NCBI GenBank assembly: GCA_050736615.1
Contig: JBOHWL010000037.1
Location: 1-19,086, forward strand
Reading direction: 5' to 3'
DNA from: JBOHWJ01 sp050736615
GTDB taxonomy: Bacteria; Desulfobacterota; Binatia; Binatales; Binataceae
Length of the DNA: 19,086 nt
Part shown: positions 7,199-14,695 of the stretch, piece after piece
Layout: the number at the start of each line of letters is the position of its first letter
Position numbering within the stretch: position 1 is the first letter of the stretch
Position numbers and translations under genes: made by a program
The notes under the pieces: generated by a model
What the model saw: the letters and a program-made list of their open reading frames with translations, nothing else
Told to the model about the DNA's origin: nothing
Database searches by the model: none

Positions 7199-7945
7199 TT
7201 AATCGCGTGCCAGTTCGATCAGGGCGCGGGCGCATTCCACCGGTTTGGTGAACATCACCTCGTGGCTAGACTTGATTGAGCGCGTGGTCGCGTTTTTTAA
7301 GTGGCGCGAAAATCCTGGATGCCACACCCGCGGATCATCGAACACGAGGTCGTTCTCACATACGAGATAGCTGCTCGGGATATCCAATTCATAAAACCGG
7401 TTCATGCGGACCGGCTCCAACAACGGAGCGGTGGGTTCGGGCGTCAAGGCGGAATAGACGAAATCCTGCAGATCCCGCGTGCCATCCTGGATGAAGGCGG
7501 CGCGAAAGCGTTCCGCAGTTAAAATGAGGTCCGGATTGCCTTCGGCCAATCCGTGCGTCGCTTCGGCATGAGCGGCCATCAGCGGCGCGAGTTCTTCGGC
7601 CGTGGCCACGCCATCCTCGATGATTAACGCGGAGACGAAGACGACGCGCTTGATCCGTTTCGGGATGCGCGCGGCGACACCCGGAATCGTGATTCCCGCC
7701 AGGCTGTGACCCGCCAGCACGACGTTATCGAGCCCGTGCTGTTCGATGAAGCTGACGACGCTTTCGATATACGCGTCACGCGTTACATGCGCGGGTGCGC
7801 AGCGATTTATTCCATGACCGGGCAAGTCGACCGCCAAGGCCCGATAGCCGTTACGTTCGAGTTCGCCGATGACCGCCGTCCAGCACCAGGCGCCATGCCA
7901 CGAGCCGTGAACCAGCACGAAATTTTCGGCGAAATCCTGAGCCAT
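7199..7945 (-). CDS. Alpha/beta hydrolase (methylesterase/EstC-like)
   Basis: A 248-residue cytoplasmic alpha/beta hydrolase with no signal peptide. The oxyanion segment is VLVHGSWHGAWCW (from 11), then DLPGHG (40-45), the nucleophile elbow GHSLAG with Ser81, the likely acid Asp199 in CENDLV, and His228 in SSHEVMFTKP. The HGxWHGAWCW start and SHxxMxxxP end are typical of the group that includes plant methylesterases, hydroxynitrile lyases and bacterial EstC-type esterases. ATG at 7945 has GGAGG six bases upstream. It lies 72 bases downstream of the oppC gene and is probably the last gene of that run, though it could have its own promoter. It faces the MFS exporter tail-to-tail. An ester or amide taken up by the transporter is a possible substrate (inference). 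Confidence 0.85.
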   Translation of the reverse strand: MAQDFAENFVLVHGSWHGAWCWTAVIGELERNGYRALAVDLPGHGINRCAPAHVTRDAYIESVVSFIEQHGLDNVVLAGHSLAGITIPGVAARIPKRIKRVVFVSALIIEDGVATAEELAPLMAAHAEATHGLAEGNPDLILTAERFRAAFIQDGTRDLQDFVYSALTPEPTAPLLEPVRMNRFYELDIPSSYLVCENDLVFDDPRVWHPGFSRHLKNATTRSIKSSHEVMFTKPVECARALIELARD

Positions 7946-8017
7946 GATTGCCTCCGCGGAATAGGCTACGCCCGAGGTTTAGCGCCCGCGGACACGCGCT
8001 GTAAAGTCCCCGCCCCG

Positions 8018-9127
8018 TCAGTTGACGACGCCGCCCGGATCGAGCCGGTCACGCAGATAATCGCCGAGGAAATTGAACGACATCACGGCCAGGAAGATGA
8101 AAACGCCCGGGATAAGAATCCAGGGATAGCGCGCGAGGCTTTGCGGGTCCTGCGCGGCGGCGAGCAGGTTGCCCCAACTGGAGGCCGGCTCCTGAATGCC
8201 CAGACCCAGCAGCGAGAGCGCGCTCTCGCCCAGGATGTAGCCGGGAATCGACAAGGTGGCGGCCACGATCGCGTAACCCATCACGGAGGGAATCACGTGA
8301 CGCAACAGCATCCGTCGGCGCGACGCACCCAGCGCGCGCGCGGCCTCGACATAGGGCACCGAACGGATCGAGGCCGACATGCCCCGGATCACCCGTGCGA
8401 ATCCGGCCCATCCGATGAAGCTCATGATTGCGACGATCAGAAAAAAGGTCACGACCGTGCTGACTCCGGATGGGATGATTGCCGCCAACGCCAACAGGAA
8501 ATAAAACGCCGGCAGTGACATCTCGATCTCGGTCCAGCGCATGATCAGGTTGTCGACGGCGCCGCCGGCATAACCGGAAAAGGCGCCCACTCCGATGCCG
8601 AGCGAAAAGCTGATCAGAACCCCGATCAAACCCACGTTCATGCTGACGCGGGCGCCGTACACGATGCGCGAGAAAAGGTCACGCCCAAGACCATCACTGC
8701 CCATCATGAACCATGGTGTGGCGGGTGACGCGCTGGTCAGCAGATGGCCGCGATGAAAAAACCGCACGTAGATGACATGGCTGCGCTCTTCGACATAGCT
8801 GCGCGCGACCGGGTTCGTCATCTTCATCGGATAAGTATAGAAAAAGCCGTGCGCCCATTCCGATGGCGGAGTCAGATGAAGCGCCATCGGTGGGCAATCA
8901 GGCAAATTGCGGTACTGATAAGTCGGATCGTAAGAGGCGACGAAAGGCGAGGCCACCACCAGGAAATAGAACAGCAGCAGGCATAGCGCCGACAATCGCG
9001 CCGCCCAGGTCGCCGCGCGCCATTCCGTCGCCACCGCGCGATAGGATCGCACCAGGCGTGATTCGCGCCGTCGCGCTTGCGGGAGCGCGGCGGTGTCATA
9101 GACCCGAATCGGGGCGGGCGCGCTCAT
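8018..9127 (-). CDS. oppC: Oligopeptide/dipeptide ABC transporter permease, OppC/DppC type
   Basis: A 369-residue inner-membrane permease. A cytoplasmic N-terminal tail (about 1-43) precedes TM1 (46-64). A periplasmic stretch (65-142) follows, then the family signature GSDGLGRDLFSRIVYGARVS (143-162), four further helices, and the ATPase-contact EAA loop (YVEAARALGASRRRMLLRHV, 259-278). TM1 and the EAA loop are standard for OppC. The 78-residue loop after TM1 is longer than in compact DppC proteins and recalls YejE-type permeases. Its ATG overlaps the oppB stop (ATGA), so the two are translationally coupled. No OppD or OppF ATPase gene is found in the window, so the ATPase must be encoded elsewhere. 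Specific substrate unknown. Confidence 0.92.
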   Translation of the reverse strand: MSAPAPIRVYDTAALPQARRRESRLVRSYRAVATEWRAATWAARLSALCLLLFYFLVVASPFVASYDPTYQYRNLPDCPPMALHLTPPSEWAHGFFYTYPMKMTNPVARSYVEERSHVIYVRFFHRGHLLTSASPATPWFMMGSDGLGRDLFSRIVYGARVSMNVGLIGVLISFSLGIGVGAFSGYAGGAVDNLIMRWTEIEMSLPAFYFLLALAAIIPSGVSTVVTFFLIVAIMSFIGWAGFARVIRGMSASIRSVPYVEAARALGASRRRMLLRHVIPSVMGYAIVAATLSIPGYILGESALSLLGLGIQEPASSWGNLLAAAQDPQSLARYPWILIPGVFIFLAVMSFNFLGDYLRDRLDPGGVVN

Positions 9128-10104
9128 TGCGATCCCAGCGACGAGAAATCAACGCGCGGATCCACCGCGACCAGCGCCACATCCGCAAGCAGATTGCCCG
9201 CCAGCAGCAACACCGTGCCCATCAGCACCGAGCCCATCACCAGATAGATGTCGAGCGAGCGCACCGCGTCGAGCAGCAACAAGCCCAATCCCTGCAGATT
9301 CATGACCGCTTCAACCAACGCCGCGCCGCCGAGCAGGTCGCCCAGCGCGTATCCCGCCATGGTGACGAACGGATTGAGCGCGTTGCGCAGCACATGCTTG
9401 TAGATCACGATGCGTTCAGGCAGGCCCTTGGCGCGCGCGGTCCGCACGAATTCCGCATTCTTTACTTCGAGAATCTGCGAGCGCATCAGCCGCATCAGCG
9501 AGGCCATGCTGGCGGTGCCCAACACGATTACGGGCAAGATCAGATGATTGATGCGATCCGCGATCTTGCCCATCAGGCTGAGGCTGGCGTAATCGACCGA
9601 ATACGTGCCGCCGACAGGAAACCATCCGGTACTCAACGCCAGATACATGAGCAGAAAGGCCAGAAAAAAATTCGGCACCGACATCCCGAAGAAGGCCATG
9701 AAGGACAGCACGCGATCCCAGATCGAATTGCGATTCACGGCGACGATGATGCCGATGGGAATCGCCACGATCCACGCCAGGATCATGCTGGCGGCCGACA
9801 GAATAATCGTGTTCACGGCGCGCGCGCCGATGAGCCCGGTGACGCTCACGCGATAGGTGAGTGAAATTCCCAGATTCAGATGCAGAACCTGCCACAGCCA
9901 ATGGAAATAGCGCAGCAGGAATGGCTGATTGAGCCCGAACTCCGCCTCCATGTGCTGGATCACTTGTGGCGAGATCTGCGGGTTGAGTTTCAGGTTCGAG
10001 AGGAAATTGCCGGGCGCCAGCGACATCACCGCGAACGACAGGAAGGTGATGCCGATGATCAGCGGGATCATGTTGAGCATTCGGCGGATGAGGAAACGTG
10101 CCAT
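9124..10104 (-). CDS. oppB: Oligopeptide/dipeptide ABC transporter permease, OppB/DppB type
   Basis: A 326-residue inner-membrane permease. It begins with the family hallmark MARFLIRRMLNMIPLIIGIT, has a short periplasmic domain (about 33-95, including GLNQPFLLRYFHWL and LNLGISL), then the remaining helices, and the EAA loop at 218-245 (AEFVRTARAKGLPERIVIYK). It ends in VDPRVD, as family members do. ATG at 10104 lacks a good Shine-Dalgarno sequence; the gap to the upstream binding-protein gene is 36 GC-rich bases. It forms the heterodimeric channel with the overlapping oppC. Likely imports peptides or similar solutes with the adjacent binding lipoprotein. Confidence 0.94.
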   Translation of the reverse strand: MARFLIRRMLNMIPLIIGITFLSFAVMSLAPGNFLSNLKLNPQISPQVIQHMEAEFGLNQPFLLRYFHWLWQVLHLNLGISLTYRVSVTGLIGARAVNTIILSAASMILAWIVAIPIGIIVAVNRNSIWDRVLSFMAFFGMSVPNFFLAFLLMYLALSTGWFPVGGTYSVDYASLSLMGKIADRINHLILPVIVLGTASMASLMRLMRSQILEVKNAEFVRTARAKGLPERIVIYKHVLRNALNPFVTMAGYALGDLLGGAALVEAVMNLQGLGLLLLDAVRSLDIYLVMGSVLMGTVLLLAGNLLADVALVAVDPRVDFSSLGSQ

Positions 10105-10140
10105 CGTAAATGAGCTTGACGCCCGGCGCGGCGGCCTTAT

Positions 10141-11835
10141 TCAGCGGAATTCGATGTACTCGGGCTGATAGAGGCCCCAGACCGTGGGTTCGTAGTTTTC
10201 CAGGCTTTGCTTGTAGGCGACGTAGCGAATCTGGCGGACAGTCTCGATGATCGGCAACTGGTCATGGAGGATTTGTTGAATTTTCCAGTAATAGGGCGCG
10301 CGCTGTTGGGGCGACATCACCATCGTGCCTTGTTCGAGCAAATGATCGATTTCAGCTTCCCACGGCGTCGCCGGCCGCTTCTCGCTCGGATTCCACAAGT
10401 GCAGAGTTCCGGAGGAACGCAGAAAATCGGCGCCATTGTTGGGCTCGATCGTGCCGGTAAAGCCAATCAGCACGCAATCCCAATCAAACGTCGTATCGAG
10501 CTTCTCGACCAACGTGGTGAATTCCAAGGGTCGATAATTCACCTGAATGCCGACGTTGGCCAGGTCCTGCTTGAAAATCGCGCACATTTCATTCCGCACC
10601 GACTGGCCGGTGTTGGTGGTGAGATTGAAAATCAGCGGATGACCCTGGGGATCGCCGCGCACCCCCGGGCGCAACATCTTGTATCCGGCTTCATCCAGAA
10701 TGCGCTGGGCGAGCGCCGGATCGTAGGTATAATCCTTGAGATTCGGATTGTGAAAGATCTTGTTGGCGGGCGAGACGTCGGAGACGGCGGGCTTGCCGAG
10801 GCCGAAGAAACACAAGTTGATCATCGCGCGCTTATCGACCAGATGCGCCATTGCGCGCATGAAGTTGATATCGGTGAACCATCGGTAACGCGGGTCGGTG
10901 ACGCCACGGTGGATGTAATGGCGCGGGTTGCGATTGAAGGCGAAGAACAGCGAACCGGTGTCGATGCCGACTTTGGCCAGTTTGATCTTCAGCGCCGCCG
11001 CTTTCTCCCGCAAAGTCGCAACTTCCTCAGGCCGCGGATCGTAAACATCCAGTTGTCCGGCCAAAAAGCGCATGTATTGAGCGTTCTGGTCCTGCACGAT
11101 CAACAGCCGGCGGCCATGCAGGCGCGGCAGTTCGCCGCCACGCGCGCCCGTCATCCAGTAATCGGGATTACGCTTGAACGCGATCATCTGGCTCGGCACG
11201 TAGCCGGTCATGAGATAAGGCCCGAGCCCTACGAGCTTCGCGGGCGGGGTATTGATCGCCCACATTTGGTTGAAGTTGCCGGCCTTGAGAGTGGGTTCGA
11301 GAATATGCGCCGGAATGATCGGAAAGCCAATCGCGTAAAGCAGCGGAGCGAACGGTCGTGGCAGATTCATCACCACGGTGTAATCATCAGGCGTCGTCAC
11401 TTGAATCGGTTTGCCGTCGACCATCAAACCCGGTTGCTCGATATTGGGCACACGCGGGTCATAAATCACCCGCATCGAGAACACCACGTCGTGCGCCGTG
11501 AAGGGCGCGCCGTCGGACCATTTCACGTGACGGCGTAAATGAAACGTGATCCGCTTGCCGCCCGCGCTGATCTCCCAGCTTTGCGCGAGCGCCGGCTCAG
11601 GCAGGGTGGTACGCGGGTTAATCCGCACCAGGCCATCGAACAGATTATCGATGGCCGCACCCGAAGCCGCATCGGTCACCAGCACCGGGTTGAACGTGCG
11701 GGGATCGCTGGTGGTTGAATCATAGAGGATCTGCGCCTGCGCATGATTATGCGCGGGGCGCTCAACACGGCATCCGTTCGCCATCACGGCCGCCATTGCC
11801 AGCGCCGCAATCGCGATGATGCGCCAGCGGCGCAT
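10141..11835 (-). CDS. oppA: Peptide-binding lipoprotein, SBP family 5 (OppA/DppA type)
   Basis: A 564-residue extracytoplasmic solute-binding protein. The signal peptide (MRRW plus a hydrophobic core) ends at a slightly atypical lipobox, MANGC, with Cys22 as the predicted lipidated residue. Family 5 signs are SDPRTFNPVLVTDAASG, NLFDGLVRI, LAQSWEISAGGKRITFHLR, VKWSDGAPFTAHDVVFSM, and later VDKRAMINLCFFGLGKPA and a C-terminal QLPIIETVRQIRYVAYK. This family captures peptides, and sometimes nickel or glycosides, for OppBC-type importers. ATG at 11835 is only five bases from the stop of the LolB-like gene, and its AGG/GGGAG ribosome-binding sequence lies in that gene's 3' end, which suggests coupling. 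It precedes oppB. Ligand not predictable. Confidence 0.92.
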   Translation of the reverse strand: MRRWRIIAIAALAMAAVMANGCRVERPAHNHAQAQILYDSTTSDPRTFNPVLVTDAASGAAIDNLFDGLVRINPRTTLPEPALAQSWEISAGGKRITFHLRRHVKWSDGAPFTAHDVVFSMRVIYDPRVPNIEQPGLMVDGKPIQVTTPDDYTVVMNLPRPFAPLLYAIGFPIIPAHILEPTLKAGNFNQMWAINTPPAKLVGLGPYLMTGYVPSQMIAFKRNPDYWMTGARGGELPRLHGRRLLIVQDQNAQYMRFLAGQLDVYDPRPEEVATLREKAAALKIKLAKVGIDTGSLFFAFNRNPRHYIHRGVTDPRYRWFTDINFMRAMAHLVDKRAMINLCFFGLGKPAVSDVSPANKIFHNPNLKDYTYDPALAQRILDEAGYKMLRPGVRGDPQGHPLIFNLTTNTGQSVRNEMCAIFKQDLANVGIQVNYRPLEFTTLVEKLDTTFDWDCVLIGFTGTIEPNNGADFLRSSGTLHLWNPSEKRPATPWEAEIDHLLEQGTMVMSPQQRAPYYWKIQQILHDQLPIIETVRQIRYVAYKQSLENYEPTVWGLYQPEYIEFR

Positions 11836-11840
11836 GGAAC

Positions 11841-12689
11841 CTAACTCCCGCGCGCATCGGCGCCGCTCATGCCCAGATTTATCTGTCTGGTCGAGGGGCC
11901 GGGCGAGAGTACGAAAGCCGAGTCGGGAATCCGCCCGTCGACAATCGGGCGCTTGTAATGAAAGGTGATGTTGACGGCGCTGGCTGGAAATTCAGCGGTT
12001 ACGGTGTAAGGGAAATCGACCGCGCCAATGTTTTTATAATTGCTGTAATGTACTTCGTAAGCGGTTTGGCCATCATGGGTCCGTTCGCGCACCAGCACTA
12101 AATGCCGGTCAAGAAAGCCCAGCTCGTCGGTCACGCCAAGTGGCCGATTATAGGTGAGGATGGTGATTTTGCTTTTCTTGTCGGTACGGATGGACGCCGG
12201 TGGAAAGGACAACATTCCGGTATCGGGTGACAGCGCCATCAACAGGCGCACTGCCTCCTGCGGCGCCATCGGGATGCGGGTGAAGCGCTCCAGAGTCGCG
12301 GCGTTGGCTGGTCCACGGGTCAACGTGTTGCGCGACGGATCGAAAATCGCAATCTGTCCCGCGTCGGCGGCAACCACCAGCGCCACTCCGAGCGGTGACA
12401 TCGCTTCAACGCGAATACTGGCCGGCCGCCGCACGGTGAGTTGTTCACGCGCCTTCAGATGCCGGCCGGCGTTGCTGTAATCCATGATGGCGGCGGTCTG
12501 CAGCGATTCAAGATCGCGGTCGCGATCGTGGAGGCTGCCCGAGAGCTCAACCTCGCGCGCTTCATTGACGTTGATGATTGGCTGGGTGGCGCAAGCCGCC
12601 AGCGTCCATGCTCCCGCCACGAGCGCGAGCAGAGCGAGCCGTGGCGCCAGTCGACGAGCGGACTTAATGCAAGGCGTGCTGTTCGCCAC
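11841..12689 (-). CDS. DUF4292/LolB-like outer-membrane lipoprotein
   Basis: A 282-residue predicted lipoprotein. The signal has a basic stretch (ARRLAPR), a hydrophobic core and the lipobox TLAAC with Cys33; residue +2 is Ala, so it should be sorted to the outer membrane. The mature part has the pattern of the LolA/LolB-like beta-barrel fold as in DUF4292: an early segment of the form ELSGSLHDRDRDLESLQTAA, RRPASIRVEAMSPLGVALVVAADAG, then IAIFDPSRNTL, and later strands such as TILTYNRPLG and ITFHYKRPIVDGRIPDSAFVL. The start is GTG at 12689, overlapping the TPR gene by 26 bases. The gene order TPR lipoprotein then LolB-like is also seen with true lolB in Pseudomonas, supporting a role in lipoprotein insertion. 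DUF4292 assignment is from pattern, not a search. Confidence 0.72.
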   Translation of the reverse strand: MANSTPCIKSARRLAPRLALLALVAGAWTLAACATQPIINVNEAREVELSGSLHDRDRDLESLQTAAIMDYSNAGRHLKAREQLTVRRPASIRVEAMSPLGVALVVAADAGQIAIFDPSRNTLTRGPANAATLERFTRIPMAPQEAVRLLMALSPDTGMLSFPPASIRTDKKSKITILTYNRPLGVTDELGFLDRHLVLVRERTHDGQTAYEVHYSNYKNIGAVDFPYTVTAEFPASAVNITFHYKRPIVDGRIPDSAFVLSPGPSTRQINLGMSGADARGS

Positions 12690-14478
12690 TGGTCAGCGCC
12701 GCAATTTTGTTCTTGAGGCGCGCGACCTGGGCCGGCTCCTGGGCCTTTTTGAGCGCGTCCTGATACTCATGGCGGGCGTCACGGGCCTGCCCGGTTTTCA
12801 TGTAGGCGTCGCCCAGATGCTCGGTGATGGTTGGGTCATCACCCGTCAGGTTGACCGCGCGCTCCAATTGATCAACGGCCTTTCGATATTCGCCCTTTTG
12901 ATAATAGACCCAGCCGAGGCTATCGACGTAAAAGCCGTCAGCCGGCTCGATTTTGAGCGCGCGCTTAATCAGCTTTTCAGCTTCGTCGAGGTTATGGCCG
13001 GTCTCGGCATAGGTGTAACCCAAATAATTGAGCGCGGGCGCGTTACTGGGATTAAGCTCGATGGCCTTGCGCATCTCGTCGACGCCAAGCTGCTTTTGGT
13101 GATCCTCGTCATAGAGCGCACCGAGCGTAAAATGGTATTTGTCGTTCTTGGGATCGAGGGTCACCATCTTTTTGGCCAACGTGATGGCGTCGGGATAATT
13201 CTTTTGTTCCTGATAGACGCCGACCAGAAAGCCCATGATTTCGGCATCATTGGGGCGCTTTTTCAGTGCTTCGTTGAGATTTTCGATCGCCTTCGGATAT
13301 TCGTTGCGCTTATCATAGATGTAGGCGAGTTGCAGGCGCGACTCGACGTAATGGTCGTTGCTTTGGGGGATTTTGCCGAACTCCTCGAGTGCCTTGTCGT
13401 TTTCGTTAAGTTCGGTGTAAACCGTGCCGAGATAATAATGGACGCGGTAATTGCCGGGCTGCGAGCCCAGCACAAGGTTAAATTCCGTCGCGGCGCGATC
13501 AAAGTCCCCGCGCTCGAAGAATAACAGGCCTATCTTGGTGCGTGTGTCGGCGGGGTCGGCCTCTCCGCGCACCTGGGTTTCGAGCGCGTTCAGCGCCTGG
13601 TTGAGGTTCTGGTCACCCGTGGACAACTCCGCCAGCCGCTTGCGCACGAGGTCGTTGTTGGGATTTAGCTGCAGAACTCTCTGGTAAAGTTCAGTCGCTT
13701 CCTTGGGCTTGCCTTCAAGTTCGCGCAGCACGGCGAGATCGACCAGCACCAGCTCGGAATTTGGATTGAGATCGAGCGCCTTTTTGTAATAGTCCTCGGC
13801 GGAGGGATAATTCTTCGCCGTTACCATCACGCGTCCGGCATAGTAGTAACCGAGAAATGAACTGGGGTCGAGCGTGATTAATTTATCGAAGGTCGCGTGA
13901 GCCTGCTTATACTGGCCTTGCTGTGCATACAGCGCGCCGAGAAACAGGTGGGCCTCCTGATTTTTCGGATCGAGTTGTATGACCTTTTGATACTGCCGTT
14001 CGGCGCCGTCATGGTCGCCCGTGGCGGTGGCTATCCCGGCCGCCAGCAAGCGCGCACGGAGATTGTCGGGCTTCAGCTTGATGGCGTCATCGGCTTGCTC
14101 AAGCGCCTCTTGCAAACGCCCATCGCGCACGTACAAGGTGGCCAGTTGCACGTGCAGGGTGGCGTTGTTCGGATCGTACTTGACCGCGTCTTCGAAACTC
14201 TCGAGCGCCTTCTTCGGACGGCCTTGCTCGGTGGCGAATTCAGCATCCAGAAACGCGCCCATAGCATGTGCGGAATTGGGGATATTAACCGCTGGCACGC
14301 CGCCGAACGGACGGCCGGTATCGTTGCTTACCGCTTCAATTGAGTTGGAATTTGATGAACGAACCTGAGCGCATCCGGCCAGCGCAACCATCACCGCCAG
14401 CGCCATCAGCGCCCATTGAGCAGAACATCTCATTTGGATCCGGGAACCTTGCGACTGAGCGCATCGTACAGCTAACAT
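12664..14478 (-). CDS. Large TPR-repeat lipoprotein (about 15 repeats)
   Basis: 604 residues from ATG at 14478 (AGAAGG four bases upstream). An in-frame ATG at 14433 would give a tidier 20-residue signal peptide. Both starts lead to the lipobox ALAGC (Cys36 in the long form). From about residue 69 to the end the protein is almost entirely 34-residue tetratricopeptide repeats, each ending in a phrase such as IKLKPDN, LDLNPNS or IELNPSN. I count about 15, one of them (around TGDQNLNQALNALETQ) degenerate. The last repeats (DGFYVDSLGWVYYQKGEYRK, DDPTITEHLGDAYMKTG) closely resemble TPR proteins encoded beside lolB. TPR solenoids are protein-protein scaffolds; the location is periplasmic and membrane-tethered. 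It is the first gene of the run at 7199-14478 and overlaps the DUF4292-like gene by 26 bases. Confidence 0.9.
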   Translation of the reverse strand: MLAVRCAQSQGSRIQMRCSAQWALMALAVMVALAGCAQVRSSNSNSIEAVSNDTGRPFGGVPAVNIPNSAHAMGAFLDAEFATEQGRPKKALESFEDAVKYDPNNATLHVQLATLYVRDGRLQEALEQADDAIKLKPDNLRARLLAAGIATATGDHDGAERQYQKVIQLDPKNQEAHLFLGALYAQQGQYKQAHATFDKLITLDPSSFLGYYYAGRVMVTAKNYPSAEDYYKKALDLNPNSELVLVDLAVLRELEGKPKEATELYQRVLQLNPNNDLVRKRLAELSTGDQNLNQALNALETQVRGEADPADTRTKIGLLFFERGDFDRAATEFNLVLGSQPGNYRVHYYLGTVYTELNENDKALEEFGKIPQSNDHYVESRLQLAYIYDKRNEYPKAIENLNEALKKRPNDAEIMGFLVGVYQEQKNYPDAITLAKKMVTLDPKNDKYHFTLGALYDEDHQKQLGVDEMRKAIELNPSNAPALNYLGYTYAETGHNLDEAEKLIKRALKIEPADGFYVDSLGWVYYQKGEYRKAVDQLERAVNLTGDDPTITEHLGDAYMKTGQARDARHEYQDALKKAQEPAQVARLKNKIAALTSGEQHALH

Positions 14479-14614
14479 AGCGCCTTCTAACCGTCAACGC
14501 GGCCAATGATTTCAGCGCGCGACCTTTCGCCACAGCCTGAGCTGGCCTCGCGTCCGCCTAGTGTTGCGCCGCCGTGGCCAGCCGCGCAATCCCCGTGCCC
14601 TTGCGCGCGCTCAC

Positions 14615-14660
14615 CTTCGCGCCTCGCGGCCTTTTCATAAAGTGAACCACGAGGGCGAAG
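14615..14660 (+). promoter_or_regulatory. Imperfect hairpin in the leader of the APC permease gene
   Basis: CTTCGC-G-CCTCG (14615-14626) pairs with CGAGGGCGAAG (14650-14660) over 11 base pairs with one bulged G and a 23-nt loop. It ends 35 bases before the proposed GTG start of the permease, within the 217-base divergent region 14479-14695. It may be a leader RNA structure or an operator. I see no known riboswitch there, and no clear promoter hexamers. Confidence 0.3.
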
Positions 14661-14695
14661 CCGCATCTCCTCAAGTTGCCACCCAAAATACGGGT

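Noticed and set aside
8863..9864. Long plus-strand open frame (333 codons) opposite oppC and oppB.
   Set aside because: It is rich in Arg, His and Gln with no domain signal, and lies antisense to two clear permease genes that explain the DNA.
10207..11538. Long plus-strand open frame (443 codons) opposite the peptide-binding protein gene.
   Set aside because: The minus strand has an unmistakable family 5 binding protein; the opposite frame is a GC-driven shadow.
12484..13524. Plus-strand open frame (346 codons) with hydrophobic segments opposite the TPR gene.
   Set aside because: The apparent hydrophobic repeats mirror the TPR codons on the other strand.
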